The notes below the pieces were generated by a model. That model saw nothing but the letters and a program-made list of their open reading frames with translations, was not told the DNA's origin and made no database searches. From Chitinophaga ginsengisegetis (GTDB taxonomy: Bacteria > Bacteroidota > Bacteroidia > Chitinophagales > Chitinophagaceae), in assembly GCF_900168065.1 (NCBI RefSeq), contig NZ_FUZZ01000005.1, positions 620,001 through 684,000 of the forward strand: DNA of 64,000 nt, given 5' to 3'. The position numbers and the translations under genes were made by a program. Below, piece by piece: positions 33,058 to 42,627 of this stretch (positions within the stretch are counted from its first letter, which is position 1; each line of letters begins with the position of its first letter).

Positions 33058-35490
33058 ATGGAGAAAGCTATGATAAGGGAATTTTTAAAAAGAACAGCAT
33101 GGTGTTTACTGTTCCTGTCAACAATCGTATCCGGCACATCATTCGCCGAAGAAATAGACAACGGCGGCAGTATCAAAGGACTCATCACCACATCGGACAA
33201 TAAGCCGGCGCCAGGCGTGGTAGTAGTGTTAAAAGGCACTAAAAAAACAACCCTCACAGACGATAACGGTACTTATTTACTCCGTAACATCACACCGGGA
33301 AATTATACCATCCAGGTATCTCTCACAGGATATGAAACTACCAGTCAGCAGGTAACGGTGGAAAAAGATAAAACCGTTACCATCAATCTTCAGCTGAATA
33401 TCTCTGAAAAGAACCTGAATGAAGTAGAGGTAACCGCCTCCCGGAACAAGTATACCAAAAGAAGCAGTGAATACGTGGCAAAACTGCCATTAAAGAATAT
33501 CGAGAATCCGCAGGTATACAGCGTTATCTCCAGCGAACTGATAAAAGACCAGGTGGTAACCCGCTACGAAGATGCGCTCAACAATGCGCCCGGTATCAGC
33601 AAATTATGGTCATCTACCGGTCGTGCCGGTGATGGCGCAGGTTACTTCTCGCTCCGTGGCTTCGCGGTACAACCTACGCTGGTAAACGGCCTGCCCGGCT
33701 TAACCAATGGCGGCCTGGATGTAGCCAACGTGGAAAGGATTGAAGTAGTGAAAGGCCCGTCCGGTACACTGTACGGCAGCTCCGTAATTTCCTACGGCGG
33801 TTTGATCAACACGGTTACCAAAAAACCTTACGATCACTTCGGCGGCGAAATCAGCTATACCGGCGGCGGCTATGGCCTCAATCGCATCACCGCTGATATC
33901 AATACCCCGCTGGATAAAGATAACAAAGTGCTGCTGCGCGTAACCGGCGCTTATCATGATGAAAACAGCTTCCAGGATGCCGGCTTCGTAAAGAAACGCT
34001 ACATCGCACCATCGCTTACTTACCATGCAAGCGATCGCCTCACCCTGATGCTGAACACCGAATTCCTTTCTACAGAAAGTACTAATCCAACTATGCTGTT
34101 CCTCGACCGCGGCACCGCGCTGTTTGCAAAGAACCTGCAGGAATTGGGATACGACAACAAACGCTCTTATACCAGCAATAACCTCAGCATCAAAACGCCT
34201 ACCAGCAGCATCCAGGCGCAGGCAATCTATAAACTATCCGATACCTGGACCTCACAAACCATCGTATCAAGAGGAACCGCCAAATCAGAAGGATATTATT
34301 CTTACCTGTATGAGGCTTCTTCAGCCATACCAGGTTTCCCTAACATTTCGCCGACCTTTGCCCGGTATATCAGCTACCAGAACGGTAGTACCAATACCAC
34401 CGATATCCAGCAGAACTTTACGGGCGACTTTAAGATAGGCCAGTTCCGTAACAGGGTAGTAGCCGGACTGGATTATTTCAGCCGTCAGACACAAGGCAAC
34501 AGCACCGGGTATGTAATGAACGGCCTGGTAAACATGGCTGGTAACGACAACGGCATTCTTTCCAGGCAACATACGGATTCATTGCTGAATGCTTCCTCAA
34601 TAGATAACTCCAACCTCAAACAGGAAACATACAGCGCTTACGTGTCGGATGTATTTAACATCCTGCCCAGCTTATCTGTAATGGCCAGTTTGCGTGTAGA
34701 TCATTTCAAGAATGGTGGTCTTACTGCCGGTACCAACGAGAAATACGAACAAACCGCCCTGTCGCCTAAATTCGGTATCGTGTACCAACCCATCCTGAAT
34801 ACACTGTCTGTTTTTGCTAACTATATGAACGGTTTCACCAACAGCGCACCAAGACAACGCGCCAGCGATAATGTTTGGCAAACTTTCCGTCCTGAACAGG
34901 CCAATCAAATGGAAGGCGGTGTGAAAGTAAACCTGTTAGGTGGCATGATCACGGGTTCTGTGAGCTACTACGATATTAAAGTGAAAGATATCATCATGCA
35001 GGTAGGCGGAGGCCCTACAGCCGGCTATACACAAGGTGGCGAAAGAACCAGCCGTGGCGTGGAAGCGGAAATCGTGGCTAACCCGGTAGCAGGATTGAAC
35101 ATCACCGGAGGTTATAGCTACAACGACAGCAAATTCGTGAAAACAGATGATAAAGATTATGAAGGCAGACGCCCCGAAGAAGCCGGCCCTAAAAACCTGG
35201 CGAACCTCTGGGTAACCTACAAATTCCAGAACGGCCCTGTGAAAGGCTTTGGTATTGGCTTCGGCGGTAACTATGCCAGCGAAAACATGATCCTGAACAG
35301 GCTCACCACCGGCGTATTCACTTTACCATCCTACACCGTGTTAAATGGTTCCCTGTTTTATAACACCAACAAATTCAATGTAGCCTTCAAACTGGATAAC
35401 ATTGGTAATAAAGAATACTACAAAGGCTGGAGCACCATTGAGCCACAGATGCCCAGACGTTTTTCCGGAAACGTAACCTATAAGTTCTAA
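33058..35490 (+). CDS. TonB-dependent siderophore-type receptor with carboxypeptidase-like N-terminal domain (first paralogue)
   Basis: An 810-residue outer-membrane receptor from ATG 33058, which is preceded by TTTTAAGGAA and gives a good signal peptide (RTAWCLLFLSTIVSGTSFAEE). A CarboxypepD_reg-like domain (about 35-120, GSIKGLITTSDNKPAPGVVVVLKG) is followed by the plug (YVAKLPLKNIENPQVYSV...RIEVVKGPSGTLYG) and the barrel ending FSGNVTYKF. The plug wording GYFSLRGFAVQPTLVNGLPG resembles FhuA/FoxA-type siderophore receptors rather than SusC. Ligand unknown, likely an iron chelate. A paralogue lies 550 bp downstream. It is followed by a strong bidirectional terminator. Confidence 0.92.
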   Translation: MEKAMIREFLKRTAWCLLFLSTIVSGTSFAEEIDNGGSIKGLITTSDNKPAPGVVVVLKGTKKTTLTDDNGTYLLRNITPGNYTIQVSLTGYETTSQQVTVEKDKTVTINLQLNISEKNLNEVEVTASRNKYTKRSSEYVAKLPLKNIENPQVYSVISSELIKDQVVTRYEDALNNAPGISKLWSSTGRAGDGAGYFSLRGFAVQPTLVNGLPGLTNGGLDVANVERIEVVKGPSGTLYGSSVISYGGLINTVTKKPYDHFGGEISYTGGGYGLNRITADINTPLDKDNKVLLRVTGAYHDENSFQDAGFVKKRYIAPSLTYHASDRLTLMLNTEFLSTESTNPTMLFLDRGTALFAKNLQELGYDNKRSYTSNNLSIKTPTSSIQAQAIYKLSDTWTSQTIVSRGTAKSEGYYSYLYEASSAIPGFPNISPTFARYISYQNGSTNTTDIQQNFTGDFKIGQFRNRVVAGLDYFSRQTQGNSTGYVMNGLVNMAGNDNGILSRQHTDSLLNASSIDNSNLKQETYSAYVSDVFNILPSLSVMASLRVDHFKNGGLTAGTNEKYEQTALSPKFGIVYQPILNTLSVFANYMNGFTNSAPRQRASDNVWQTFRPEQANQMEGGVKVNLLGGMITGSVSYYDIKVKDIIMQVGGGPTAGYTQGGERTSRGVEAEIVANPVAGLNITGGYSYNDSKFVKTDDKDYEGRRPEEAGPKNLANLWVTYKFQNGPVKGFGIGFGGNYASENMILNRLTTGVFTLPSYTVLNGSLFYNTNKFNVAFKLDNIGNKEYYKGWSTIEPQMPRRFSGNVTYKF

Positions 35491-35507
35491 AGACAATACT
35501 ACATAAG

Positions 35508-35545
35508 AAAAAAGAGGATGTTCATTTTTGAACATCCTCTTTTTT
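35508..35545. terminator. Bidirectional terminator between the first receptor and the small membrane protein gene
   Basis: A perfect 17-bp inverted repeat (AAAAAAGAGGATGTTCA and its complement) with a TTTT loop. It gives a T-run on both strands and serves two convergent genes. Confidence 0.9.
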
Positions 35546-35560
35546 GTGCCGCCTTCTTTG

Positions 35561-35917
35561 TTACGCGGCAGTAGTATTATTATTGGCCGGTGGCGCTTTC
35601 TCTTCCGCATCCACCATCCATTGCGTGAATTTATATTTCGGCAATATTTCATTCAGCTTTTTCTTCAGCCACTTGGAAACAATTTCAAACACAATAAAAC
35701 CGATCACGATTGAGATGGTCCATTCCATTGTATTGTAGGTATGTTTATCTACCACGGTTTTATGGGCGGTAAGTCCCCATAAATTCCGGATGCTGCGGGT
35801 GGTAAAGTAGTGGGATACCAGGCGGGTAGACGCCATGCCGATAACGAATCCTAAAAAATTGCCCACATAATTATTGTAAACGTATTCCAGGAATTTTCTG
35901 ATAAGCTTAATTTTCAT
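35561..35917 (-). CDS. Small two-helix membrane protein, function unknown
   Basis: A 118-residue protein not recognised by family. It has two likely membrane helices (about residues 18-38, NFLGFVIGMASTRLVSHYF; and about 64-84, MEWTISIVIGFIVFEIVSKWL), a basic start (MKIKLIRKFLEYV) and a polar, low-complexity tail (EEKAPPANNNTTAA). It lies convergent to the first TonB receptor and divergent from the second, with its own terminator, so it is probably expressed independently. Confidence 0.75.
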   Translation of the reverse strand: MKIKLIRKFLEYVYNNYVGNFLGFVIGMASTRLVSHYFTTRSIRNLWGLTAHKTVVDKHTYNTMEWTISIVIGFIVFEIVSKWLKKKLNEILPKYKFTQWMVDAEEKAPPANNNTTAA

Positions 35918-36010
35918 GTAAGGGATCTTTGCCCGCTAAGCTAATATCAAAATTTTCTTTTCCAGCAGATTTTTTTCCGGAATGTTAAAACGATGCAGTT
36001 TTCCTTGTTC

Positions 36011-36018
36011 TATTTTTG
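36011..36018 (+). promoter_or_regulatory. Candidate -7 box for the second receptor
   Basis: TATTTTTG fits TAnnTTTG exactly, 21 bp before the ATG at 36040, giving a leader of about 15 bases. No clear -33 element is seen at the expected spacing. Confidence 0.35.
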
Positions 36019-36039
36019 CAAAAATTTTCGCATCCAACC

Positions 36040-38382
36040 ATGAAGAAATTGCTGTACTGCCTGATTTTATTACTGCCGCTGTATGCTTTGTCCAATACAG
36101 AAACTGATTTCGGTACCATTAAAGGAAAAATAACCACCAGCGATAATCAAACCGCCGCCTCGGTAACCGTGGTGATAAAAGGAACGTCGAGAAATGCCAT
36201 CACCGGGAATGATGGTACATTCATCATTCACCGGGTACCTGCCGGCGACTGGCAACTGGAAATTTCACTGATCGGTTACCAGACGCTTACCCAAAACGTA
36301 ACCGTGGAAAAGGGGCAAACCACAAATGTATCCCTCCGGCTGGAACTGTCTGATACGCAGCTGCGGGAAATTGTAGTTAATACCAACCGTAACAAATTTG
36401 TTGATAAGAATACGGACCAGGTAGCACGGCTTCCGCTGAAAAACCTGGAGAACCCACAGGTATACCAAACAGTAGGCAAGGCGCTGATGCAGGAACAACT
36501 GATCACCGAGCGTACGGATATTTACAGGAATATTCCCGGTGCAGTGCCCAACTTCGCCGTAGGCGGCTCCCAGGGTATGACCATCCGCGGTTTTTCCAAT
36601 GCCACGGGTATGCGGAACGGTATGGTTACAAGCGCCATCGTGCCTTTGAACCCGGTTATCCTCGAACGTGTTGAAGTAATAAAAGGCCCTTCCGGTACTT
36701 TGTTTGGTAGCAACCGCAACATCACTTTCGGTGGCCTCTATAACTATGTAACCAAAAAACCATACGAACAGTTTGGCGGAAACGTAAGCTTCACAGGAGG
36801 CAGCTTCGAGTTTGCACGCTTTACTGCAGATATCAATACCCCGCTGAATGAAGACCACTCCATGCTATTCAGGCTCAATGCCGGTGCGCAAACGGAAGGC
36901 TCTTTCCAGGATCAGGGATATGCAAAAAATTATACCATTGCTCCCAGTTTTTCCTACCAGGTGAACGACCGGTTGAAATTCCTGGTAGACGTGGAAATCA
37001 CCAGGGGCAACTTCGCCACCGGCACCTACGCCGTAAATGATTTTAAAAACGTGACCGCCAGAAGCTTTAAAGATCTGAAGATCGGGTATAAGCGTTCATA
37101 CATCAATAATGGAGCGGATATCAGCAATGGCATCAACAACATCCAGGGCCAGATCGAATACAAAATATCGGACAGCTGGACTTCCCAAACCAACTACCTG
37201 TTTTCTGAAGGCTTCTATAAACATTTCTACTGGACCAACATGACCCTGCTCACCGATTCTACGATGGCGCGCAGCGTGAGGAACCAGAAACCCGAAACGT
37301 TTGGTAATATCCAGCTGCAACAAAATTTCATCGGCGATTTCAGGATTGCTTCATTGAGAAACCGCCTGGTGATTGGCATCGACTACAACTATAATTATAA
37401 TAGCCTGAACCGGGTTACGGTGAACTACGATGTGGTGAATATAAATCAGCCGGTGAAAGAACTGAATCCTGATTTGATTGATGACCTGTCTTATCAGAAA
37501 GGATTTTCTGCTACCCGTACAAAGTCCAACAGCTACAGCGTTTACGCGTCTGATGTACTAAACATCACCCCGGCGCTGATGACCATGCTGAGCCTGCGTG
37601 TGGATCGCTTCACTACCGGCGGAACTTACACGGTGGCTACCGGTAAATATGCCGGTGATTATAATCAGACCTCTTTATCGCCCAAGCTGGGGATAGTATA
37701 CCAGGTGTGGAAAGACAAGGTATCTTTATTTGCCAACTATATGAATGGTTTTGTAAACCTGGCGCCGCTTGTACAACCGGATAATACCATCCTGAACCTG
37801 AAGCCGCAAAAGGGCAACCAGTGGGAAGGTGGTGTCAAGGTAGAACTGCTCGACAATAAATTAAGCGGTTCCGCCAGTTATTATAACATTGATGTTACCA
37901 ATGTAACCCGCACGGAAATTGTAGATGGAAAAACGTTTATGTTCCAGGATGGCACACAACGCAGCAAGGGTTACGAGGTGGAATTGGCGGCTAACCCGGT
38001 AGCAGGGCTGAATATCGTTGCTGGTTATGCTCATAACGAGAACAGGTATACGAAAGCATCTGCTGCTATACAGGGAAAGCTGATTGTAGGCAGCCCTAAA
38101 GATGTAGCTAATATCTGGGTAAGCTATCATATGCCTTACGGAAAGATGAAGGGACTGGGCTTTGGCGCCGGCGGAAACTATGTAAGCGACTCCTGGTTTG
38201 AATCCAGCAATACTTTTCTGTTGCCGGGATATACCCTGTTGAGCGCTTCTGTATTTTATGATCAACCGAAATACCGGCTGGCATTGAAAGGCAATAATCT
38301 CCTGGATGAAAAATACTGGGATACCAATGGTATCGCGCAAAAGCCGGTGAACTTCCTGGCAAGCGTCACTTTAAAATTCTAA
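36040..38382 (+). CDS. TonB-dependent siderophore-type receptor (second paralogue)
   Basis: A 780-residue outer-membrane receptor, start at ATG 36040 with signal peptide MKKLLYCLILLLPLYALSN. It has the same order as the neighbour at 33058: CarboxypepD_reg-like domain (about 25-110), plug (VARLPLKNLENPQVYQTVG...RVEVIKGPSGTLFGSN) and barrel ending FLASVTLKF. Shared phrases such as ITTSDN, ENPQVY, GPSGTL, NPVAGLNI and the barrel end show common ancestry, with clear divergence in the plug and loops. Likely uptake of a different iron chelate or related metal complex. It is convergent with the isomerase-like gene behind a terminator. Confidence 0.92.
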   Translation: MKKLLYCLILLLPLYALSNTETDFGTIKGKITTSDNQTAASVTVVIKGTSRNAITGNDGTFIIHRVPAGDWQLEISLIGYQTLTQNVTVEKGQTTNVSLRLELSDTQLREIVVNTNRNKFVDKNTDQVARLPLKNLENPQVYQTVGKALMQEQLITERTDIYRNIPGAVPNFAVGGSQGMTIRGFSNATGMRNGMVTSAIVPLNPVILERVEVIKGPSGTLFGSNRNITFGGLYNYVTKKPYEQFGGNVSFTGGSFEFARFTADINTPLNEDHSMLFRLNAGAQTEGSFQDQGYAKNYTIAPSFSYQVNDRLKFLVDVEITRGNFATGTYAVNDFKNVTARSFKDLKIGYKRSYINNGADISNGINNIQGQIEYKISDSWTSQTNYLFSEGFYKHFYWTNMTLLTDSTMARSVRNQKPETFGNIQLQQNFIGDFRIASLRNRLVIGIDYNYNYNSLNRVTVNYDVVNINQPVKELNPDLIDDLSYQKGFSATRTKSNSYSVYASDVLNITPALMTMLSLRVDRFTTGGTYTVATGKYAGDYNQTSLSPKLGIVYQVWKDKVSLFANYMNGFVNLAPLVQPDNTILNLKPQKGNQWEGGVKVELLDNKLSGSASYYNIDVTNVTRTEIVDGKTFMFQDGTQRSKGYEVELAANPVAGLNIVAGYAHNENRYTKASAAIQGKLIVGSPKDVANIWVSYHMPYGKMKGLGFGAGGNYVSDSWFESSNTFLLPGYTLLSASVFYDQPKYRLALKGNNLLDEKYWDTNGIAQKPVNFLASVTLKF

Positions 38383-38423
38383 AAAAAAGCAGGTTGCCGG
38401 ATGTATATCTTCCGGCAACCTGC
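38381..38423. terminator. Terminator between the second receptor and the TIM-barrel protein
   Basis: A perfect 13-bp GC-rich inverted repeat (GCAGGTTGCCGGA and its complement, 38389-38423) with a 9-base loop. Eight A residues precede it on the plus strand, giving a T-run on the minus strand, so it best serves the minus-strand gene; it lies between convergent genes. Confidence 0.85.
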
Positions 38424-38443
38424 GTTTGTTGCAGTGATCATGA

Positions 38444-39283
38444 TCAGCTGTTAACCGTACTGATCACACCCCTGAAAAAGCCGGCTGATTCGGCAATGCC
38501 CGGCAGCGGATCACTCATGTCTTTTTCAAACTCCAGGCTGCATACGCCTGCGTAGTTGATTTTCTCCAGCGCCGTAACCAGCTTTTTGAAATTAATGACG
38601 CCGCGGCCCAGTTCAATGGCTTTGCCATCTTTAACGGCGGCTGAAATATCTTTGATATGTAGATCGAAGATCCGGTTTTTATAAGCCAGGATGGCTTTGG
38701 AAGGCTCTTCCCCGGCGCGCGCAGCATGACCAATATCCAGGCAGAGGCCCAGGCGTTCGTCCCTGTTTTTAATAAGATCGTATGCGTTTTTGGGACCGGG
38801 ATACAGCTTGTCTTCCGGACCGTGGTTATGCACCGCCAGGCGGATATTATACTCCTTTATCTTTTTCTCGGTATAGTCCAGCAGCTCCGGATTAGGCACG
38901 CCTACAATCAACGGTACGCCTACACGTTTGGCATAATCGAAAGCTTCATCTACTGCTTTTTCTGTTTTCATGTAAATAACGCCTACGGCATACACGTTAA
39001 TACCCGCTGCGGAAAATTTACCCAGCACTTCCTTTATTTTTTCCGGAGAACTGTTTAAGGGGAGATGGATATCTTTTACAGAGATGTTTTTGATATTCAC
39101 CCGGTTCATCATGGCGATGGCCTGGTCGAGATCAAATTTGGCAAAGGTATAGCCCGCCATCCCGATGGGCAGCAGCGCTTTTTTTGCCGGAACAGCGGCA
39201 GCTGCGGCAACGGTGAAAGGCGCCATAGTAGTAGCTGCCATGCCCAATGCCGTGTGAAGCAGGAAATTTCTTCTTGATGACAT
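38444..39283 (-). CDS. Sugar phosphate isomerase/epimerase-like TIM-barrel protein, Tat-exported
   Basis: A 279-residue protein with a twin-arginine signal (SSRRNFLLHTALGMAA, then an alanine-rich segment). The rest matches the xylose-isomerase-like TIM barrel (AP endonuclease 2 family): IGMAGYTF, VHNHGPED, CLDIGHAARAGE, DLHIKDIS and CSLEFEKD provide the usual metal-binding His, Asp and Glu. Such exported members often act in sugar or inositol metabolism; the substrate is unknown here. Single gene with its own terminator. Confidence 0.88.
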   Translation of the reverse strand: MSSRRNFLLHTALGMAATTMAPFTVAAAAAVPAKKALLPIGMAGYTFAKFDLDQAIAMMNRVNIKNISVKDIHLPLNSSPEKIKEVLGKFSAAGINVYAVGVIYMKTEKAVDEAFDYAKRVGVPLIVGVPNPELLDYTEKKIKEYNIRLAVHNHGPEDKLYPGPKNAYDLIKNRDERLGLCLDIGHAARAGEEPSKAILAYKNRIFDLHIKDISAAVKDGKAIELGRGVINFKKLVTALEKINYAGVCSLEFEKDMSDPLPGIAESAGFFRGVISTVNS

Positions 39284-39459
39284 ATTGTAAACTGTTTACG
39301 TGGTTTTAGCAAAATACACTGCCCGGAAAATATGCGCCGGGAGTACAATGGGCTAAGATCTCTAAAAAATGTTGTTTTTTATAATAATAGCCGTTGAATG
39401 TTCAGGCACGTTAATTGCGGCGCCCGAAACGCATTATTATAACACCTAAGCAAGTGATC

Positions 39460-40191
39460 ATGAAGAGATTAGTTTTACTATGGATGGTATTATTTTACGG
39501 CTTAAGTTCCAGCGCCCAGTTCAGCGACTCGGTGCATTACTACATTAAATACGCTTCTACTGGTTCGGTGAACAGGACCAACGACGGCAACTCTTTCCTG
39601 CTCAATAATAACATGGGCTTTAAAATCAGTAAAAAGAAGATGACCCTGAACATGGGCGCCAGTTATGTATATGGAAAGCAGGACCACAGCGTTACCAATA
39701 ACGATGTTTCTACCGCGATGGATTTTAATATTTACCGGGGAGAAAAGAAAGTGTATTTCTGGGGATTGGCCAACTATGATAAAAGTTATTCCTTAAAGAT
39801 CAACGATCGCTTCCAGGGCGGTGGCGGTGCGGCATATGACGTCATTAAACGGAAGAATGCTACCCTCAACCTGAGCGATGGACTCCTGTTTGAAAACAGC
39901 GATCTTTTCCTGCACGACACCATCCCCGATGTGTATCATACTTTCCGGAATTCCTTCCGGGTATACTATAAATGGGTGATCAAAGATATCATTGTGCTGG
40001 AAGGCTCCAATTATCTGCAAAACTCGCTGTCTCACGGAAACGACTATATCATTAAATGCAATAATGCCCTTTCCGTGAAACTCCGTTCCTGGCTGGCTAT
40101 CACCGCTGCCATGACCTACAATAAATTAAACCGTACTGAGCGCGAAAACCTGCTGATGAATTACGGCCTCACCATAGAGAAATTTTTCTAG
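39460..40191 (+). CDS. DUF481-family outer-membrane beta-barrel protein
   Basis: A 243-residue exported protein from ATG 39460 with signal peptide MKRLVLLWMVLFYGLSSSAQ. An in-frame upstream extension to 39415 would bury the signal peptide and is rejected. Alternating aromatic/polar strands (VHYYIKYASTGSVNRTNDGNS, KVYFWGLANYDKS, FRVYYKWVIKD) and a terminal IEKFF fit a DUF481-like barrel. Function unknown. It runs just ahead of an AraC-type regulator gene. Confidence 0.75.
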   Translation: MKRLVLLWMVLFYGLSSSAQFSDSVHYYIKYASTGSVNRTNDGNSFLLNNNMGFKISKKKMTLNMGASYVYGKQDHSVTNNDVSTAMDFNIYRGEKKVYFWGLANYDKSYSLKINDRFQGGGGAAYDVIKRKNATLNLSDGLLFENSDLFLHDTIPDVYHTFRNSFRVYYKWVIKDIIVLEGSNYLQNSLSHGNDYIIKCNNALSVKLRSWLAITAAMTYNKLNRTERENLLMNYGLTIEKFF

Positions 40192-40249
40192 CGGGGCCAC
40201 TGCTCCAAAGGGAAAATATTTTGTCTTATTTTGCCGGGGAATTGATACT

Positions 40250-41383
40250 ATGGGGCGTTTATTCCAAACGATTATTTTACTGGGCGTAATCCAGGGTTTC
40301 ATTGTAAGCGGACTACTGTTTTTCTCCACCAGGAAACGGGCGGTAAACCGTTTTTTAGCGGCGCTGATTTTCCTGCTCAGCATGGCCGGTTTTTGTTTGT
40401 GTGGTTCCTATTATCATTGGTTTAACTCGCCATTGCTCAATTTGCTGTCGCAGTTATTACCGCTCATTGTGGTAATGCCGGTAGGGCCGCTGATGTATTT
40501 CTACATACAATCTTTTTGCGATCCTGAATTTAAACTCACCCCGCAACGGCGAAGGCACTTCTGGCCGGTGGTCATTGACCTGGGAGCACCGGTTGCGGCC
40601 GATGTGTTTGTGGTGGGCGTGCTGACGGGCGTATTGAAGAATAATCCGCAGCCGTGGATCATCTTTATAGATACCTATAATGTATATTCAGACATTCCAC
40701 GATGGGTGTCACTGGCCATTTATACGTGGTTGTCTTTTAAATTCCTGGCGGCATATAAACGCAGTCACCCACCTGGCGCCGGGTTGCGCTGGCTGCAACA
40801 ACTCACCTGGATGTTTGCGGGCTTTCTTGCTATCTGGCTGGTATACCTGGTGCCGTATATTATTCCCCGTTATACCGATGTGATACTCGATAAATTCGAC
40901 TGGTATCCTATTTATGTACCCATGACTTTCCTGATTTACTGGCTGGGGATTAAAGGGTATATTATTTCCTACCAGGAATTGGTTACGGCTAAAAAGGCCG
41001 AAACTATATTGCCGGAATCTACTACAACACCGGCTGTAACGTTGCTGAAAAAAGCAATGGAAGAAGACCAGCTGTTTCTGAATGCAGCGCTTACCCTGCA
41101 AATGGTGGCGCAGCATACCGGTTTACCGCCCAAAACTATTTCTGCGGTGTTGAACCAGCATCTGCATAAAAATTTTAATGAGTATGTAAACGGCTACCGT
41201 GTTAACCTGTTCAAGGAAAAATTGTTACAGGAGGATGCTGATCAGCTTACCTTCACGGGCATTGCATATGATTGCGGCTTTTCTTCACCGGCTACTTTCC
41301 AGCGGGTGTTTAAACAACTCACCGGCATGTCGCCCTCCGAATTCCGGAAAAGCGCCCCGGATGCGCAGAAATCAGCGCTTTAA
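40250..41383 (+). CDS. AraC-family regulator with a membrane-embedded N-terminal domain
   Basis: A 377-residue protein with about seven hydrophobic segments in residues 1-245 (for example LFQTIILLGVIQGFIVSGLLFF and LSQLLPLIVVMPVGPLMYF). A C-terminal double helix-turn-helix AraC domain follows from about 275 (LQMVAQHTGLPPKTISAVLNQHLHKNFNEYVNGYRV...FSSPATFQRVFKQLTGMSPSEFRK). This membrane-AraC arrangement is common in Bacteroidota and implies signal reception in the membrane. A TATTTTGC element at about 40231-40238 may be its promoter. Target genes unknown; the serine hydrolase 67 bp downstream is a candidate. Confidence 0.9.
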   Translation: MGRLFQTIILLGVIQGFIVSGLLFFSTRKRAVNRFLAALIFLLSMAGFCLCGSYYHWFNSPLLNLLSQLLPLIVVMPVGPLMYFYIQSFCDPEFKLTPQRRRHFWPVVIDLGAPVAADVFVVGVLTGVLKNNPQPWIIFIDTYNVYSDIPRWVSLAIYTWLSFKFLAAYKRSHPPGAGLRWLQQLTWMFAGFLAIWLVYLVPYIIPRYTDVILDKFDWYPIYVPMTFLIYWLGIKGYIISYQELVTAKKAETILPESTTTPAVTLLKKAMEEDQLFLNAALTLQMVAQHTGLPPKTISAVLNQHLHKNFNEYVNGYRVNLFKEKLLQEDADQLTFTGIAYDCGFSSPATFQRVFKQLTGMSPSEFRKSAPDAQKSAL

Positions 41384-41449
41384 TATGTCTCAAATCCGGA
41401 TATGAGTAGGTGACAACGCGGTAAACAGGGAGCTTTGCCACCAAAATAA

Positions 41450-42619
41450 ATGACCCGGATGGTACATCGCGCTAACTTCTCCTTTTTGATCATCGCCTTA
41501 TTTTTATTTGCCTGCCGCGCCAGCCGGCCGGTCCCAAACAATGCACCGGTCACCTCCCGCGATGCAGTTTGGAATGCTGCAGCAATGACCCGTCTTGAAA
41601 AGAAACTGGAATATCTCCGGGAAAAATATCATATCCCCGGTATTTCGGCAGGCGTGGTAAATGAACAAAAACTGGTATGGAAAAAAGGCTTCGGCTATGC
41701 CGACCTGGAAAAACAAACAGCGCCCGATGAAAACACAGTTTACCAGGTGGCTTCCGTTACCAAAACGTTTGGCTCCATTATTCTTATGCAGCAGGTACAG
41801 GCCGGGAAGGTAAGCCTGGATGATCCTATCGGTAAATACGGCATTAACCTGGGCGCCCGCTGGGGCAGCGATCCACGGATCAAAGTCAGGCATCTGCTTA
41901 CACATACCGCCATGGGCAGCATGTTTAACAGCTATAAACCCGGCTACGTATTCCGCTACAATGGCAGCTGGTATAATGAACTGGGGAAGGTAATTGCGCA
42001 GTCGTCCGGGCATACCTTCGGGGAATTGCTGATGGAACAGATCATTAGGCCGCTGTCGCTGAAAAGTACGGCGCCCAGTACCGATGATAGTGTCTGCTTT
42101 GCATTAACCGGTTATGACAAAGGAACGTTTATGCAGCGGGTAGCCAAACCGTACGACTGGAAAAACAAGCAGTTGCAGCCCATTACCTTTTCATACGGTT
42201 TTGGCCCGGCGGCGGGCATCATGAGCAATGTGGCCGATCTGGCGGTTTACTCCACCGCCATTGATCAGAAAATGTTCCTGGCAGATAGTACCTGGGAGAA
42301 AGTGTTTACGCCTTATGTCACCCCCAAAGGCAAAACCATCCAGTACGCGCTGGGATGGTATGTAAAGTACTACAAAGGCGTAAAGGTAATGTGGCATACC
42401 GGCTGGTGGACCGGCTATTCTGCCCTGTTTGTAAAGATCCCGGAGCGGGACCTGACATTTATTATCCTGGCTAACTCACAGGATCTGAGCCGGCCTTTTT
42501 ATCACCTGGTGAAACCCTTGCCGGGCATTGGGATGTTTAATCCTTTCCGGCGTAATTTAAACAAAACGCTGAGGGCTTCCGCGTTTGGCGAAGCCTTCCT
42601 GGATCATTTCCTGGAGTGA
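41450..42619 (+). CDS. Serine hydrolase lipoprotein, class C beta-lactamase fold
   Basis: A 389-residue predicted lipoprotein (lipobox LFACR). SxxK is in VASVTKTFGS and HxG is in WHTGWWTGYS. The second motif is altered: the region RYNGSWYNELGKVI aligns with the usual YSNxxYxLLGxII but lacks the Asn two residues after Tyr. Such enzymes act as esterases or D-amino-acid peptidases. The start could also be ATG 41459 (MVHRANF). It is convergent with msrB, with only 8 bp between the stops. Confidence 0.85.
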   Translation: MTRMVHRANFSFLIIALFLFACRASRPVPNNAPVTSRDAVWNAAAMTRLEKKLEYLREKYHIPGISAGVVNEQKLVWKKGFGYADLEKQTAPDENTVYQVASVTKTFGSIILMQQVQAGKVSLDDPIGKYGINLGARWGSDPRIKVRHLLTHTAMGSMFNSYKPGYVFRYNGSWYNELGKVIAQSSGHTFGELLMEQIIRPLSLKSTAPSTDDSVCFALTGYDKGTFMQRVAKPYDWKNKQLQPITFSYGFGPAAGIMSNVADLAVYSTAIDQKMFLADSTWEKVFTPYVTPKGKTIQYALGWYVKYYKGVKVMWHTGWWTGYSALFVKIPERDLTFIILANSQDLSRPFYHLVKPLPGIGMFNPFRRNLNKTLRASAFGEAFLDHFLE

Positions 42620-42627
42620 ATCCCGGT

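Noticed and set aside
39379-39442. 10-bp AT-only inverted repeat upstream of the DUF481 gene
   Set aside because: It is composed almost only of A and T with a 44-base spacer; such matches are expected by chance.
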